Assembly: GCA_963775315.1 (NCBI GenBank)
Contig: CAVZIN010000007.1
Location: forward strand, 310,001 to 374,000
DNA from: CAWGHZ01 sp963775315
Lineage (GTDB): Bacteria > Pseudomonadota > Alphaproteobacteria > MPNO01 > DASWLB01
DNA: 64,000 bases
Reading direction: 5' to 3'
A program made the translations under genes and the position numbers. This document shows, piece by piece, positions 7,552 through 16,532 of this stretch. The number at the start of each line of letters is the position of its first letter. Positions within the stretch are counted from its first letter, which is position 1. Under the pieces are notes generated by a model, which was given only the letters and a program-made list of their open reading frames with translations, was not told the DNA's origin and made no database searches.

Positions 7552-8992
7552 CGGCGAGCTCGGCGGCGAGGCTTCGCGCGCGGGCGCTGATCGGGAAGGC
7601 GATGGCGAAGGTGATCGACCCGTCGCCGGGCCGCGCCTCGATGGACCCGCCGTTCGCCTCGACCAGCCCCTTGCAAATCCAGAGCCCGAGGCCGGTGCCC
7701 TCGGTGCCGGCGCGTACGTCCGGCCGGTAGAACCGCTCGAACAGCCGGCTGGGATCGGGCGGCGCGGCGCCGGTCCGGTTGACGACCTCCAGCACCACCC
7801 GGTCGCCCATCTCGCGGGCACTGACCCGGATCGCCGTTTCCGGCGGGGCGTACTTCACGGCGTTGTCGAGCAGGTTGTGCACCACCTGCGTGATCAGAAC
7901 GTCGTCCACGTGGACCAGCGGCAGGGCGGCCGCGATCTCGATCTGCACGCGCGCGCGCTCGGACGCTGGCGCGAGGTGGCCGAGGGCGGTCGCCACGATG
8001 TCGCCAAGGTCGAGCCAGTCGCGGTTCGGCGCGACCGCGCCGGCTTCGAGCCGGCTCACGCTCAACAGGTTCACGACGTAGCGGAACAGCCGTTCGCCCA
8101 ATTCCTGAATATTGCGCAAAAGCTCCTGCCGCCCGACGGGGGTGAAGCTCGCGTCCCCGTCGCGCAGGCTGGAGGCTGCGCCGATGATGGTGGTCAGGGG
8201 CGTGCGGAAATCGTGCGAGACCGACGACAGCAGGGCCGCGTGCAGCTTGGCGGCCTGGTCGAGCGCCCGGGCCTGCTCGCGCGCCTCGACGTGGCGGGCG
8301 CGCTCGATCGCACGGGCGATCTCGTCGGCGACGGCCCGGCCCATGCCGGCCGTCCAGGCCGGATCGGGCACGAGATGGAGCGTCCCGGCCTCCACCCCCT
8401 CGACGACCAGCGACAGGTCGAGCCGGCCTGCCACCGCCGCCGGCGCGGCCGCTCCCGGAGGGGTGAAGACGAGGGCCCGTTCTGGCCCCAGCTCGTCCGA
8501 CGCCGCGCGCACGATGTCGGCGGCCCCGCCGAGACCGGTCATCCGCGCCGAGATGCGGTAGAGCAGCTCGGTCTCGCGCTCGCGCCGCCGAGCGTCTTCG
8601 GCCTGGCGGCGCAGTACCTCGGCATGGCGGTGGGCCTTGCCGGTCCAGTAGGACAGGGTGACGGCGGTGATGACGAACACGACGAGCGTGAGCAGGTCGT
8701 GGACGTCGGCGAAGCCCAGCCCGAAATAGGGCCGCGAAAAGAAGAAGTTGCAGGCGAAGGCCGCGACCACCGAAGTGGCGATCGACGGAAACATGCCGAA
8801 CCGGACCGCGGAAAGCAGGATCGGCAGCAGGTGCAGCATGGAGGCGTCGGCGACGGTCAGGGCGGGGCCGATGGCGACGACGATGCCGCTGGTCAGCCCG
8901 ACCGACAGAACGCCGAGCGCGTAGGGCCACGGGCCGCGCTCGTCCTCGGGGACGGCGCCCACCGACCGGACGATCTGGCTGAAAATGGACAA
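7544..8992 (-). CDS. kdpD: Short KdpD-type sensor histidine kinase
   Basis: 482 residues. It starts with a four-helix membrane module (about 22-115) of the DUF4118 type found in the middle of KdpD, then a GAF-like region (140-235), a phosphoacceptor helix with His260 (SVSHDFRTPL) and a HATPase domain with the N box (Asn374/Asn377) and GTGLGL (432-437). E. coli KdpD is near 890 residues; the N-terminal KdpD and universal-stress-like sensor domains are absent. No frame carries them upstream: an unrelated amidohydrolase follows. The start at TTG 8992 is the only one giving the full first helix, and its ribosome site is weak. Confidence 0.8.
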   Translation of the reverse strand: MSIFSQIVRSVGAVPEDERGPWPYALGVLSVGLTSGIVVAIGPALTVADASMLHLLPILLSAVRFGMFPSIATSVVAAFACNFFFSRPYFGLGFADVHDLLTLVVFVITAVTLSYWTGKAHRHAEVLRRQAEDARRRERETELLYRISARMTGLGGAADIVRAASDELGPERALVFTPPGAAAPAAVAGRLDLSLVVEGVEAGTLHLVPDPAWTAGMGRAVADEIARAIERARHVEAREQARALDQAAKLHAALLSSVSHDFRTPLTTIIGAASSLRDGDASFTPVGRQELLRNIQELGERLFRYVVNLLSVSRLEAGAVAPNRDWLDLGDIVATALGHLAPASERARVQIEIAAALPLVHVDDVLITQVVHNLLDNAVKYAPPETAIRVSAREMGDRVVLEVVNRTGAAPPDPSRLFERFYRPDVRAGTEGTGLGLWICKGLVEANGGSIEARPGDGSITFAIAFPISARARSLAAELADE

Positions 8993-9080
8993 GCGCGCGC
9001 ACCCCGGTGAGGCAGGCGCAATCTACACCCGCACCGCCTGGGCCGCCATCGTGCCCCGGAAGCGCCCCCCACCCGCAGGC

Positions 9081-10070
9081 CTACAGCCGGAACAGCTTCT
9101 CCGCGTTGCCGCCGAGCACCGCCTGGGTCTCGCGCGACGACAGCTCGCGCGCGTTCGACGTGATGGCGGGGATGTCTGTCTGGTGCGGGTAGTCGGTGCC
9201 GAGCAGCACCTGGCCGGCACCGCCCATGTTGACGCATTCGTGGAACGATTCGGACTTGTAGAGGATGGCGTCGTAGTAAATGCGCTCGAGATAGTCGGCG
9301 GGCTTGTGCGCCAGCACCTTCTCGCGCTCGGGCAGGGCCGCGTAGAACAGCTCGATCCGGCCGGCAAGGTAGGGCAGCGCGCCGCCGCCGTGGGCTGCGA
9401 TCAGCCTGACGTTCGGGTAGCGGTCGAAGAACCCGTCGAACACGAGCCGCGCGAAGGCGAGGGTGGTGTCGAACGTGAATCCGACGGTCGGCAGGATCAC
9501 GCGGGTGAGGCCGGCGCCGAGCTGCAGCGCCTCGTGGCCGGGCGGGTTCGATGGGTGGACGAACACCGGCAGGGCGCGCCGGTCGATCTCGGCCCAGACC
9601 GGCGCGAACAGCGGGTCGGTCAGGTGCCGCCCGCGCACGTTGGCGAGGGCCACGACACCGACCGCGCCGGCCTTGAGCGCGCGGTCGAGCTCGGCGAGGG
9701 CAAGCTCCGGATGCTGCCACGGGATCGAGGCCATCCAGCGGAACCGTCCCGGATGGGCTGTCTCGGCGGCGCGCATCCCCTCGTTGGCGAGGCGGGCGGT
9801 CTCGGCCGACACCTCGGCCGAACCCCAGAACACGTTCGGCGAGGTGAGCGACAGGATGCCCACGTCGATGCCGTGCTCGTCCATCGCCTTCACGTGCAGG
9901 TCGAAGTCGAACTTTTTGCGCTCCAGCGTCATCGTCATGGTGCCGCCCTCGACCAGGCACTCCATGCCGTCGGACCGCTTGCCGACGCCGAAATCCGGCG
10001 GCCCGTACTTCTTGATCTGCTCCACCCAGTCGGCGGTGAGCAGGTGCATGTGCATGTCGACGACGGTCAC
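9081..10070 (-). CDS. Amidohydrolase family 2 (ACMSD-like) protein
   Basis: 329-residue metal-dependent TIM-barrel hydrolase or decarboxylase of the amidohydrolase-2 group (aminocarboxymuconate semialdehyde decarboxylase, gamma-resorcylate decarboxylase). Metal ligands are His7 and His9 (VVDMHMHL), the histidines in LPVFVHPSNPPG and LIAAHGGGALPY, and the aspartate in LLGTDYPH. The length and spacing fit the ACMSD branch, so decarboxylation of an aromatic or muconate acid is likely. No other aromatic-degradation genes lie beside it. A PSI-type motif search cannot separate the subfamilies by eye. Confidence 0.82.
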   Translation of the reverse strand: MTVVDMHMHLLTADWVEQIKKYGPPDFGVGKRSDGMECLVEGGTMTMTLERKKFDFDLHVKAMDEHGIDVGILSLTSPNVFWGSAEVSAETARLANEGMRAAETAHPGRFRWMASIPWQHPELALAELDRALKAGAVGVVALANVRGRHLTDPLFAPVWAEIDRRALPVFVHPSNPPGHEALQLGAGLTRVILPTVGFTFDTTLAFARLVFDGFFDRYPNVRLIAAHGGGALPYLAGRIELFYAALPEREKVLAHKPADYLERIYYDAILYKSESFHECVNMGGAGQVLLGTDYPHQTDIPAITSNARELSSRETQAVLGGNAEKLFRL

Positions 10071-10156
10071 GGCGCTACTCCTGTCGCAAAGGCATAAGCA
10101 TGGGAAGCCCGTCCGGCGGATGCGCCGCGGACGGGCGGGGGCGGGGCATCATAGCC

Positions 10157-10612
10157 TCAGCGAATGACGGGCGACCAGCCGTCGGGGGCGAGCTCGAAGG
10201 AAGAGGATTCGAAGGCCGGCGAGACTGTGCAGCCGACCAGAACCCATGCGCCGAGGGGGCGCGCCATCTGCCAGGCGTGCTTCGGCACCACGAGCTGCGG
10301 CCGGGCGCCGACCGAGAGATCGGGCCCGAGGATGTGGCGGCGCACCCGCCCGTCCTCGGCGATGGAAAGCTCCAGCGGCTCGCCCGCGTAGAAGTGCCAG
10401 ACCTCGACGGCGTCGATCCGGTGCCAGCGCGACTCCTCGCCCGCCTTCAGCAGGTAGTAGATCGCTGTGCCGACGGCGCGCCCGTCCGGGCCTTCGTCGC
10501 CGCGCCACGTCTCGCGGTAGTGGCCGCCCTCGGCATGGGGAGCGAGGCCCAGGGCGGCAATGACCTGGTCCGCGCCTGCGGGCTGGCCTTGCGTGAACGG
10601 TCTACGCGACAT
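10157..10612 (-). CDS. DUF985 cupin protein
   Basis: 151-residue single-domain cupin of the DUF985 (Cupin_5) family. Typical elements are LGLAPHAEGGHYRETWR, TAIYYLLKAGEESRWHRID, EVWHFYAGEPLEL and the closing SPAFESSSFELA. This family binds small acidic ligands or metal; its role is not established. It is the last gene of the gloB-gst-gst-cupin unit and overlaps the upstream gst by 11 bases, so it is probably translated from the same mRNA. Confidence 0.85.
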   Translation of the reverse strand: MSRRPFTQGQPAGADQVIAALGLAPHAEGGHYRETWRGDEGPDGRAVGTAIYYLLKAGEESRWHRIDAVEVWHFYAGEPLELSIAEDGRVRRHILGPDLSVGARPQLVVPKHAWQMARPLGAWVLVGCTVSPAFESSSFELAPDGWSPVIR

Positions 10613-11228
10613 CGCAGGGGTGCACCGGGCGGGTTTCGATCATCGACGGACGCTCGCGGAACGCCTGGAACCAGGCGGCGAGGGCGGGATGGCCCGGACG
10701 CCAGTCGTAATCCTTGAAATGTAGCTCGACGAAATCGAGCGCGACGCCGATGGTGATGGCGCCGATGTCGGGCGGGCCGGCGGGGTCGGCAAGCAAGGCG
10801 GCCTCCTTTTCCAGCGCATCCACTGCGCGCGCAACAGCGGCGCGATTATGGGCAATATAACCCCGGGACTGACGCTCGGGCTTGCGCAGCGATTCGACGA
10901 ACGAGAGCACGACGGCGTCGAGAATGCCGTCCGCCAGCGCCTGGCGCCTGAGCGCGTCCCACCGGGCGCGCCCCGTCGCCGGGATCAGCTTCGGGCCGTT
11001 GTGCAGCGTGTCGAGATATTCGACGATGACGGGAGAGTCGTAAAGCGTCATGCCGTCGTCGGTCTCGAGGCACGGCACCTTGCCCAGCGGGTTGGGCGAG
11101 CCGGCGACATCGTCGCGCTTCATCGGGTTGGTCGGCACCCGCTCGATGCGGGCTTGGAGCCCCGTTTCCAGCGCGGCGACCGACACTTTCCGCACGAAGG
11201 GCGAGGAGGGGGAATAGCGCAGCCTCAT
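10602..11228 (-). CDS. Glutathione S-transferase (tandem copy 2)
   Basis: 208 residues. The N-terminal thioredoxin-like domain begins MRLRYSPSSPFVRKVSVAAL, where the serine after RYSPS is the likely glutathione-activating residue; NPLGKVPCLETDDG and LYDSPVIVEYLD follow. The C-terminal helical domain contains PPDIGAITIGVALDFVELHF. It is clearly paralogous to the next gst upstream, which starts with nearly the same residues, and overlaps it by ATGA. The pair may form homo- or heterodimers for detoxification. The substrate is unknown. Confidence 0.88.
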   Translation of the reverse strand: MRLRYSPSSPFVRKVSVAALETGLQARIERVPTNPMKRDDVAGSPNPLGKVPCLETDDGMTLYDSPVIVEYLDTLHNGPKLIPATGRARWDALRRQALADGILDAVVLSFVESLRKPERQSRGYIAHNRAAVARAVDALEKEAALLADPAGPPDIGAITIGVALDFVELHFKDYDWRPGHPALAAWFQAFRERPSMIETRPVHPCDVA

Positions 11229-11839
11229 GCCGGCTTCGCCTCCGGCGCCGTTCGCGTCATCGAGGGGCGGGTCGCGAAATCCTCGTACCATGCGGCGATC
11301 TTCGGCCGCGTCTGGCGCCAGCCGAAATCGTCGAGCCGCAAATCTACCCAGCCGAGCGCGCAGCCGAGCGCGATCTGGCCGAGCGTCACCGGCGGAACCA
11401 GGAGATCGTCGGCGCGCGCCTCGATGCGTTCGAGGGCGCGGTCGAACTTGTCGCGCTGGCGCTTCTCCTGCACCGACCAGCGCATCCCTTCCGGCCGGCC
11501 GCGCTCGCGGGCCACGTTGATCGCGGCGTCGCACAGCCCGTCGGCGAGCGCCTGGAGCTGCAGCACCTCGAGCCGGGCGTCGCCTTCGGACGGGATCAGC
11601 TTCGGCCGCTCGTGCAGCTCGTCCAGGTAGGCGCAGATCAGGCTCGACTCAACCAGCACGCGTCCGTCGTCGAGCACCAGCGCCGGCACCTTGCCGAGCG
11701 GGTTGTGCGACGAAAGGTCGGAGCCCGGGTCGGCGATGTCCGTCGCGACCTTCTCGATGCGGTCCTCGATGCCCGCCTCGATGGCGGTCACCATCACCTT
11801 GCGCACGAAGGGCGAGTTACGGGCGTAGCGGAGCCTCAT
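11225..11839 (-). CDS. Glutathione S-transferase (tandem copy 1)
   Basis: 204 residues, same family as its downstream neighbour: MRLRYARNSPFVRKVMVTAI, NPLGKVPALVLDDG, ESSLICAYLDEL, and a helical domain with LGQIALGCALGWVDLRL. The ATG at 11839 is directly adjacent to the gloB stop, and its stop overlaps the next ATG, so gloB and both gst genes read as one operon. Tandem duplication followed by divergence is the simplest origin for the pair. Confidence 0.88.
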   Translation of the reverse strand: MRLRYARNSPFVRKVMVTAIEAGIEDRIEKVATDIADPGSDLSSHNPLGKVPALVLDDGRVLVESSLICAYLDELHERPKLIPSEGDARLEVLQLQALADGLCDAAINVARERGRPEGMRWSVQEKRQRDKFDRALERIEARADDLLVPPVTLGQIALGCALGWVDLRLDDFGWRQTRPKIAAWYEDFATRPSMTRTAPEAKPA

Positions 11840-12610
11840 TCAGAAATTGTCCTTGCGGGTGCGCACCGCGGCGAACACCTCGGCGGGAGTCGCGCTCGCC
11901 ATGCCGACCGCGCGGCGGAACTCGGGAAGCTTCGGGCGCAGGAAAGGGTTGGTCGCGCGCTCCTCGCCCATCTGCGACGGCACGGTGGACTTGCCCTCGG
12001 CGCGCATCCGGTCGATCTCGGCCGAGCGCGTCTTCAGCGCCGCGTTGTCCGGCTCGACCGTCAGCGCGAAGCGCGCGTTCGCCTGGGTGTATTCGTGGGC
12101 GCAGAACACGCGCGTGTCGTCCGGCACCGCCTCGAACTTGGAGAGCGAGGCCCACATCTGGTCCATCGTGCCCTCGAACACGCGCCCGCAGCCCAGCGCG
12201 AACAGCGTGTCGCCGCAGAACAGCGCCTTCGATCCCGGAAACCAGTACGCGATGTGGCCGCGCGTGTGCCCCGGCGTGTCGAACACACGCGCCTCGGCCT
12301 CGCCGAAGCGGTAGGTGTCGCCGTCGCCCACGTCGATGTCGATCATCGGGATGCGGTCGTGATCTGCCCGTGGCCCGACCACCTTGCAGCCGTACTTGTC
12401 CTTGAGGTCGGGGACGCCGCCGACATGGTCGTTGTGGTGGTGGGTCGCGAGGATCTCGTCCAGCATCCACCCGAGCGCGTCGAGCTTGGCGATCACCGGC
12501 GGGGCGTCGGACGGGTCGACGACCGCGACCTTGCCGCTCGCCGGTTCGCGCAGCAGGTAGACGTAATTATCCCGCCGCGCGGGAATCTGGTGGATTTCGA
12601 GCGTGGCCAT
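11840..12610 (-). CDS. gloB: Hydroxyacylglutathione hydrolase (glyoxalase II)
   Basis: 256-residue metallo-beta-lactamase-fold enzyme that hydrolyses S-D-lactoylglutathione to lactate and glutathione, the second step of methylglyoxal detoxification. The binuclear metal site shows as His57-His59-Asp61-His62 (THHHNDHVGG), with the further ligands in TPGHTRGH, LFCGDTLFALGCGR and CAHEYT. The C-terminal helical domain carries the NPFLRP motif that helps bind glutathione. I start at ATG 12610 (GGAGAGGAG upstream); 20 extra codons to 12670 look random. It leads the operon with two glutathione transferases and a cupin. Confidence 0.92.
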   Translation of the reverse strand: MATLEIHQIPARRDNYVYLLREPASGKVAVVDPSDAPPVIAKLDALGWMLDEILATHHHNDHVGGVPDLKDKYGCKVVGPRADHDRIPMIDIDVGDGDTYRFGEAEARVFDTPGHTRGHIAYWFPGSKALFCGDTLFALGCGRVFEGTMDQMWASLSKFEAVPDDTRVFCAHEYTQANARFALTVEPDNAALKTRSAEIDRMRAEGKSTVPSQMGEERATNPFLRPKLPEFRRAVGMASATPAEVFAAVRTRKDNF

Positions 12611-12786
12611 TCCCGCTCCTCTCCGGTCCGACTGTGTCACGATGGGAACGTGCTTCGGCCAGACTACCAAATCCCCGGGCGCGGCGCACGGTCAACGTGC
12701 CGCGGTACTTTGCCGGCCGCCCGCGGATCATGATAGGTTCGCCCGCGTTAACGGATCGGCCATTCACACGCGATAGAGGTTGGCAC

Positions 12787-13809
12787 ATGGCGGATCGACC
12801 CACAGTCGTGGTGACCGGCGGGGCCGGCTATATCGGCGCGCACGCGGTCCTCGCGCTGCGCGGCGCCGGCCGTGACGTGGTGGTGCTCGACAACCTGTCG
12901 ACCGGCGTCCGCGCCGCCGTTCCCGACGACGTGCCGCTGATCGAGGGCGACGTCGGCGATGCCGCGCTTCTTGCGCGCGTTTTCGCCGACCACGAGATCG
13001 GCGCGGTGATGCATTTCGCGGGCTCGATCGTGGTGCCCGATTCGGTGCGCGATCCGCTCGGCTACTACCACAACAACACGATCAAGAGCCACAGGCTGAT
13101 CCGCGCCGCGGTCGATGCCGGGTTCGGGCCGAAGCGCGGCGCGTTCCTGTTCTCCTCTACCGCCGCCGTCTACGGGATGCCGGAGAAGCTTCCCGTCACC
13201 GAGGACTCGCCGACCCAGCCGATCAACCCCTACGGTACCTCGAAGCTGATGACGGAGTGGATGCTGCGCGACGCGGGCGCGGCGCACGGGTTGCGCCACG
13301 GCATCCTGCGCTACTTCAACGTCGCCGGCGCCGACCCCGAGGGGCGCGTCGGCCAGTCGACACCGGCCGCCACCCATCTCATCAAGGTCGCCTGCCAGGC
13401 CGCGCTCGGTGCGCGGCCGCGGCTCGAGATCTACGGCACCGACTACGACACCGCCGACGGCACCTGCATCCGCGACTACATCCATGTCGCCGACCTTGCC
13501 GCCGCGCACGTGCTGGCCCTCGCCCGGCTTGAGGCGGGCGACAGGTCGCTGCTGCTCAATTGCGGCTACGGCCACGGCTATTCGGTGCGCGAGGTGATCG
13601 CCGCCGTCGAGCGTGCCCATGGCCGCCCGGTCCCCAGCGTCACCTCCGGCCGCCGGCCGGGCGATTCCCCGGCGCTGGTCGCCGGCGCCAAGCGCATCCG
13701 CGAGGTGCTGGGCTGGCGGCCGCTGTATGACGACCTCGACCTCATCGTGCGGTCGGCGCTTGCCTGGGAGAAGCGGCTGACCGTCGCGCCTGCCAAGGCC
13801 GCCTCGTAG
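12787..13809 (+). CDS. galE: UDP-glucose 4-epimerase
   Basis: 340-residue extended short-chain dehydrogenase that interconverts UDP-glucose and UDP-galactose using tightly bound NAD. The NAD motif TGGAGYIG is at 10-17, the catalytic SST at about 123-125 (FSSTAAVYG) and Tyr149-xxx-Lys153 (YGTSK). RYFNVAGADPEGR and the IRDYIHVADLA block are characteristic of GalE. The ATG at 12787 is preceded by AGAGG. It is divergent from gloB and 54 bases upstream of hisN on the same strand. It probably supplies galactose for envelope polysaccharide. Confidence 0.92.
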   Translation: MADRPTVVVTGGAGYIGAHAVLALRGAGRDVVVLDNLSTGVRAAVPDDVPLIEGDVGDAALLARVFADHEIGAVMHFAGSIVVPDSVRDPLGYYHNNTIKSHRLIRAAVDAGFGPKRGAFLFSSTAAVYGMPEKLPVTEDSPTQPINPYGTSKLMTEWMLRDAGAAHGLRHGILRYFNVAGADPEGRVGQSTPAATHLIKVACQAALGARPRLEIYGTDYDTADGTCIRDYIHVADLAAAHVLALARLEAGDRSLLLNCGYGHGYSVREVIAAVERAHGRPVPSVTSGRRPGDSPALVAGAKRIREVLGWRPLYDDLDLIVRSALAWEKRLTVAPAKAAS

Positions 13810-13863
13810 CCCCGCCCCGGGCTCGCCCTTTCCTTCGCCGCCGAATCCGGCGAGACTGGCGCG

Positions 13864-14643
13864 ATGCCGGACGCCGTCCCCGAGGAATATGTCGCGCTGG
13901 CGACGGCGCTTGCCGATGCGGCGGGGGCGGTCGTCGCCCGCTATTTCCGCACCCGCTTCGCCGTGGACGCGAAGGCCGACGCGACTCCCGTGACGATCGC
14001 CGACCGTGATGCCGAACGCGCCATGCGAGCGCTTCTTGCCGCCCGCGCGCCTGCCCACGGCATCGTCGGCGAGGAGGAGGGGCGCGAGAACGCCGACGCC
14101 GAATACGTCTGGGTGCTCGACCCGATCGACGGCACCAAGTCGTTCATCTCGGGCAAGCCGATGTTCGGCACGCTGGTTTCGCTTGTGCGTGCCGGCCGGC
14201 CGGTGGTCGGGGTGATCGACCAGCCGGTGAGCCGCGAGCGCTGGGTCGGTGTCGCGGGCCGGCCCAGCCTGTTCAACGGTGCCCCCTGCGCCACGCGGCC
14301 CTGCGCGTCGCTCGGTGCGGCGCTGCTCAACGCGACCACGCCGGACATGTTCCCGCCCGCCGACGCCACCCGCTATGCACGACTTGCCGGGTCGGTCCGC
14401 CACGCTCTGTGGGGCGGGGATTGCTACGCCTATGGGCTGCTCGCCGCAGGCCACATCGACCTGGTGGTCGAGGCCGGGCTCAAGCCCTACGATTTCTGCG
14501 CTCTTGCCCCGATCGTCGAAGGGGCCGGCGGGCGCATGACGGACTGGTCGGGCGCCGACCTTACCCTCGCCTCGGACGGCCGGGTGATCGCCGCCGGCGA
14601 CCCGCGCCTCGTCGGTCCCGCCATCGCCGTCCTCGCCGGATGA
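13864..14643 (+). CDS. hisN: Histidinol-phosphatase, inositol-monophosphatase family
   Basis: 259-residue Mg-dependent phosphatase. Metal ligands sit in GEEEG (69-73) and DPIDGTKSF (from 86), with the closing Asp in LKPYDFCALAPIVEGAGG. In alphaproteobacteria this branch usually serves as HisN, converting L-histidinol phosphate to histidinol; an inositol or CysQ-like role is the alternative. Retention of SFISGKPMFGTLVSL after the metal loop favours HisN. It follows galE and precedes the peptide importer by 56 bases, so it might share a transcript with either. Confidence 0.8.
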   Translation: MPDAVPEEYVALATALADAAGAVVARYFRTRFAVDAKADATPVTIADRDAERAMRALLAARAPAHGIVGEEEGRENADAEYVWVLDPIDGTKSFISGKPMFGTLVSLVRAGRPVVGVIDQPVSRERWVGVAGRPSLFNGAPCATRPCASLGAALLNATTPDMFPPADATRYARLAGSVRHALWGGDCYAYGLLAAGHIDLVVEAGLKPYDFCALAPIVEGAGGRMTDWSGADLTLASDGRVIAAGDPRLVGPAIAVLAG

Positions 14644-14699
14644 GACGCCACGGCGAGGCCACAATGTGCCGCTTCATTCCTCGCGTGAAAGGGGACCGG

Positions 14700-16532
14700 A
14701 TGCGCTTCGCCCTGTGCCTCGCCGCGCTGGTCGCGCTGGCCGTCCCGGCCGCGCGCGCCCAGCAGCCGCACGTTACAAAGACCTACGGTCTCACACTCGG
14801 CGACAAGCTGCGCTACCCGCCGGGTTTCAAGCATTTCGACTACGTCAATCCTGACGCCCCGAAAGGCGGCACGGTGAAGATGTATTCGATCGGCGGGTTC
14901 GACTCGTTCAACCCGTTCATCATCAGGGGCAACCCGCCCGCCGGCGTCCAGCTCCTGTTCGAGACGCTGATGGCCAGCTCCGAGGACGACGCGCTCGGCG
15001 AATACGGGCTGATCGCGGAATCGGTCGAGGTGCCGGACGATCTGTCCTACGTCGTCTACAATCTGCGGCCCGAGGCCAAGTTCTCCGACGGCACGCCGAT
15101 CACCGCCGACGACGTGATCTGGTCGCTGGATACGCTGAAGAAGGAGGGCGCACCGCAATACCGCTTCTACTACAAGAACATCGAGAAGGCGGTGAAGCTC
15201 GGCCCGCACAAGGTGAAGTTCATCTTCTCCGGCCCGCGCAACCGGGAGTTGCCGCAGATCACCGGCGAGCTGCCGGTCCTCGACAAGGCGTACTGGACCA
15301 AGAAGGGCTTCGACAAGACGACGCTCGACCCGCCGGTATCGAGCGGGCCCTACAAGATCGCGGCCTTCGAGCCCAACCGCTACCTGATCTACAAGCGCGA
15401 TCCGGACTATTGGGGCAAGGACCTTCCGGTCCGGCGCGGGCTCTATAATTTCGACCAGATCCGCTACGACTTCTACCGAGACGAGACGGTCGCGCTCGAG
15501 GCGTTCAAGGCCGGGCTCTACGACTACCGGTTCGAGAATGCGTCGAAGACCTGGGCGACCGGCTACGACTTCCCGGCGCTCAGGCAGGGCGCGGTAATCA
15601 AAGAAGAGGTGCCGAACAGCCTGCCGACCGGGATGCAGGGTTTCGCCTTCAATTTGCGCCGCGAGAAATTCCAGAACGTCGCGCTGCGCGAGGCGATGGA
15701 CCTGGCCTTCGACTTCGAATGGTCGAACAAGCATTTGTTCTACGGCCAGTATGTGCGCACCGAGAGCTACTTCTCCAACACCGAGCTCGCGGCCAAGGGC
15801 CTGCCCTCGCCGGACGAGCTCAAGCTGCTCGAGCCGCTGCGCGGAAAAATCCCCGACGAGCTCTTCACCGAGCCCTACAAGGAGCCGGTGACCGACGGCT
15901 CCGGCGTGCCACGCGCCAATCTGCGCAAGGCCGCCGTGCTGCTGCAGAAGGCGGGGTACACGGTGCAGAAGGGGCGGCTGATCGACCCGAAGTCGCACCA
16001 GCCGGTGACGGTGGATTTTCTGCTGGCGGAGCCGGCGTTCGAGCGGGTCATCACGCCCTACCTGCAAAATCTGAAACGGCTCGGCATCGAAGGGCGCATC
16101 CGCACGATCGATCCTGCCGCCTACCAGAACCGCGTGCGCGATTTCGACTTCGACATGATCGTGCAGACTTTCCCGCAGTCGCTCTCGCCCGGGAACGAGC
16201 AGCGCGACTACTGGACCAGCCCGGCGGCCGACCGTCCGGGCAGCGGCAACATCATCGGCATCAAGAATGCGGCCGTCAACAGGCTGGTCGACGAGCTGAT
16301 CGGCGCGCCCGACCGCGCCTCGCTGGTCACCGCTACGCACGCGCTCGACCGGGTGCTGTTGTGGAACCACTACCTGGTGCCGAACTGGCACATCACCAGC
16401 TTCCGCGAGGCGTACTGGAACCGGTTCGGCATCCCGAAGGAGCGCCCGGCCTATGGCACCGGGTTCTTCTCGTGGTGGATCGACAAGGCCAAGGACGCCG
16501 CGCTCGCGAAGACTGGGCTCCGCCAGCAATGA
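14700..16532 (+). CDS. yejA: YejA-type ABC peptide-binding protein (copy 1)
   Basis: 610-residue periplasmic family-5 solute-binding protein with a Sec signal peptide (LCLAALVALAVPAARA, cut before QQPHV). YejA-type traits are GDKLRYPPGFKHFDYVNPDA near the N-terminus, PKGGTVKMYSIGGFDSFNPF, and PSGMQ-like GMQGFAFNLRREKF mid-protein. It captures peptides (microcin C-type or other oligopeptides in E. coli) for the YejBEF importer. The ATG at 14700 has GAAAGGGGA upstream; an ATG at 14664 lacks one. Its stop overlaps the start of a second binding-protein gene. Confidence 0.88.
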   Translation: MRFALCLAALVALAVPAARAQQPHVTKTYGLTLGDKLRYPPGFKHFDYVNPDAPKGGTVKMYSIGGFDSFNPFIIRGNPPAGVQLLFETLMASSEDDALGEYGLIAESVEVPDDLSYVVYNLRPEAKFSDGTPITADDVIWSLDTLKKEGAPQYRFYYKNIEKAVKLGPHKVKFIFSGPRNRELPQITGELPVLDKAYWTKKGFDKTTLDPPVSSGPYKIAAFEPNRYLIYKRDPDYWGKDLPVRRGLYNFDQIRYDFYRDETVALEAFKAGLYDYRFENASKTWATGYDFPALRQGAVIKEEVPNSLPTGMQGFAFNLRREKFQNVALREAMDLAFDFEWSNKHLFYGQYVRTESYFSNTELAAKGLPSPDELKLLEPLRGKIPDELFTEPYKEPVTDGSGVPRANLRKAAVLLQKAGYTVQKGRLIDPKSHQPVTVDFLLAEPAFERVITPYLQNLKRLGIEGRIRTIDPAAYQNRVRDFDFDMIVQTFPQSLSPGNEQRDYWTSPAADRPGSGNIIGIKNAAVNRLVDELIGAPDRASLVTATHALDRVLLWNHYLVPNWHITSFREAYWNRFGIPKERPAYGTGFFSWWIDKAKDAALAKTGLRQQ

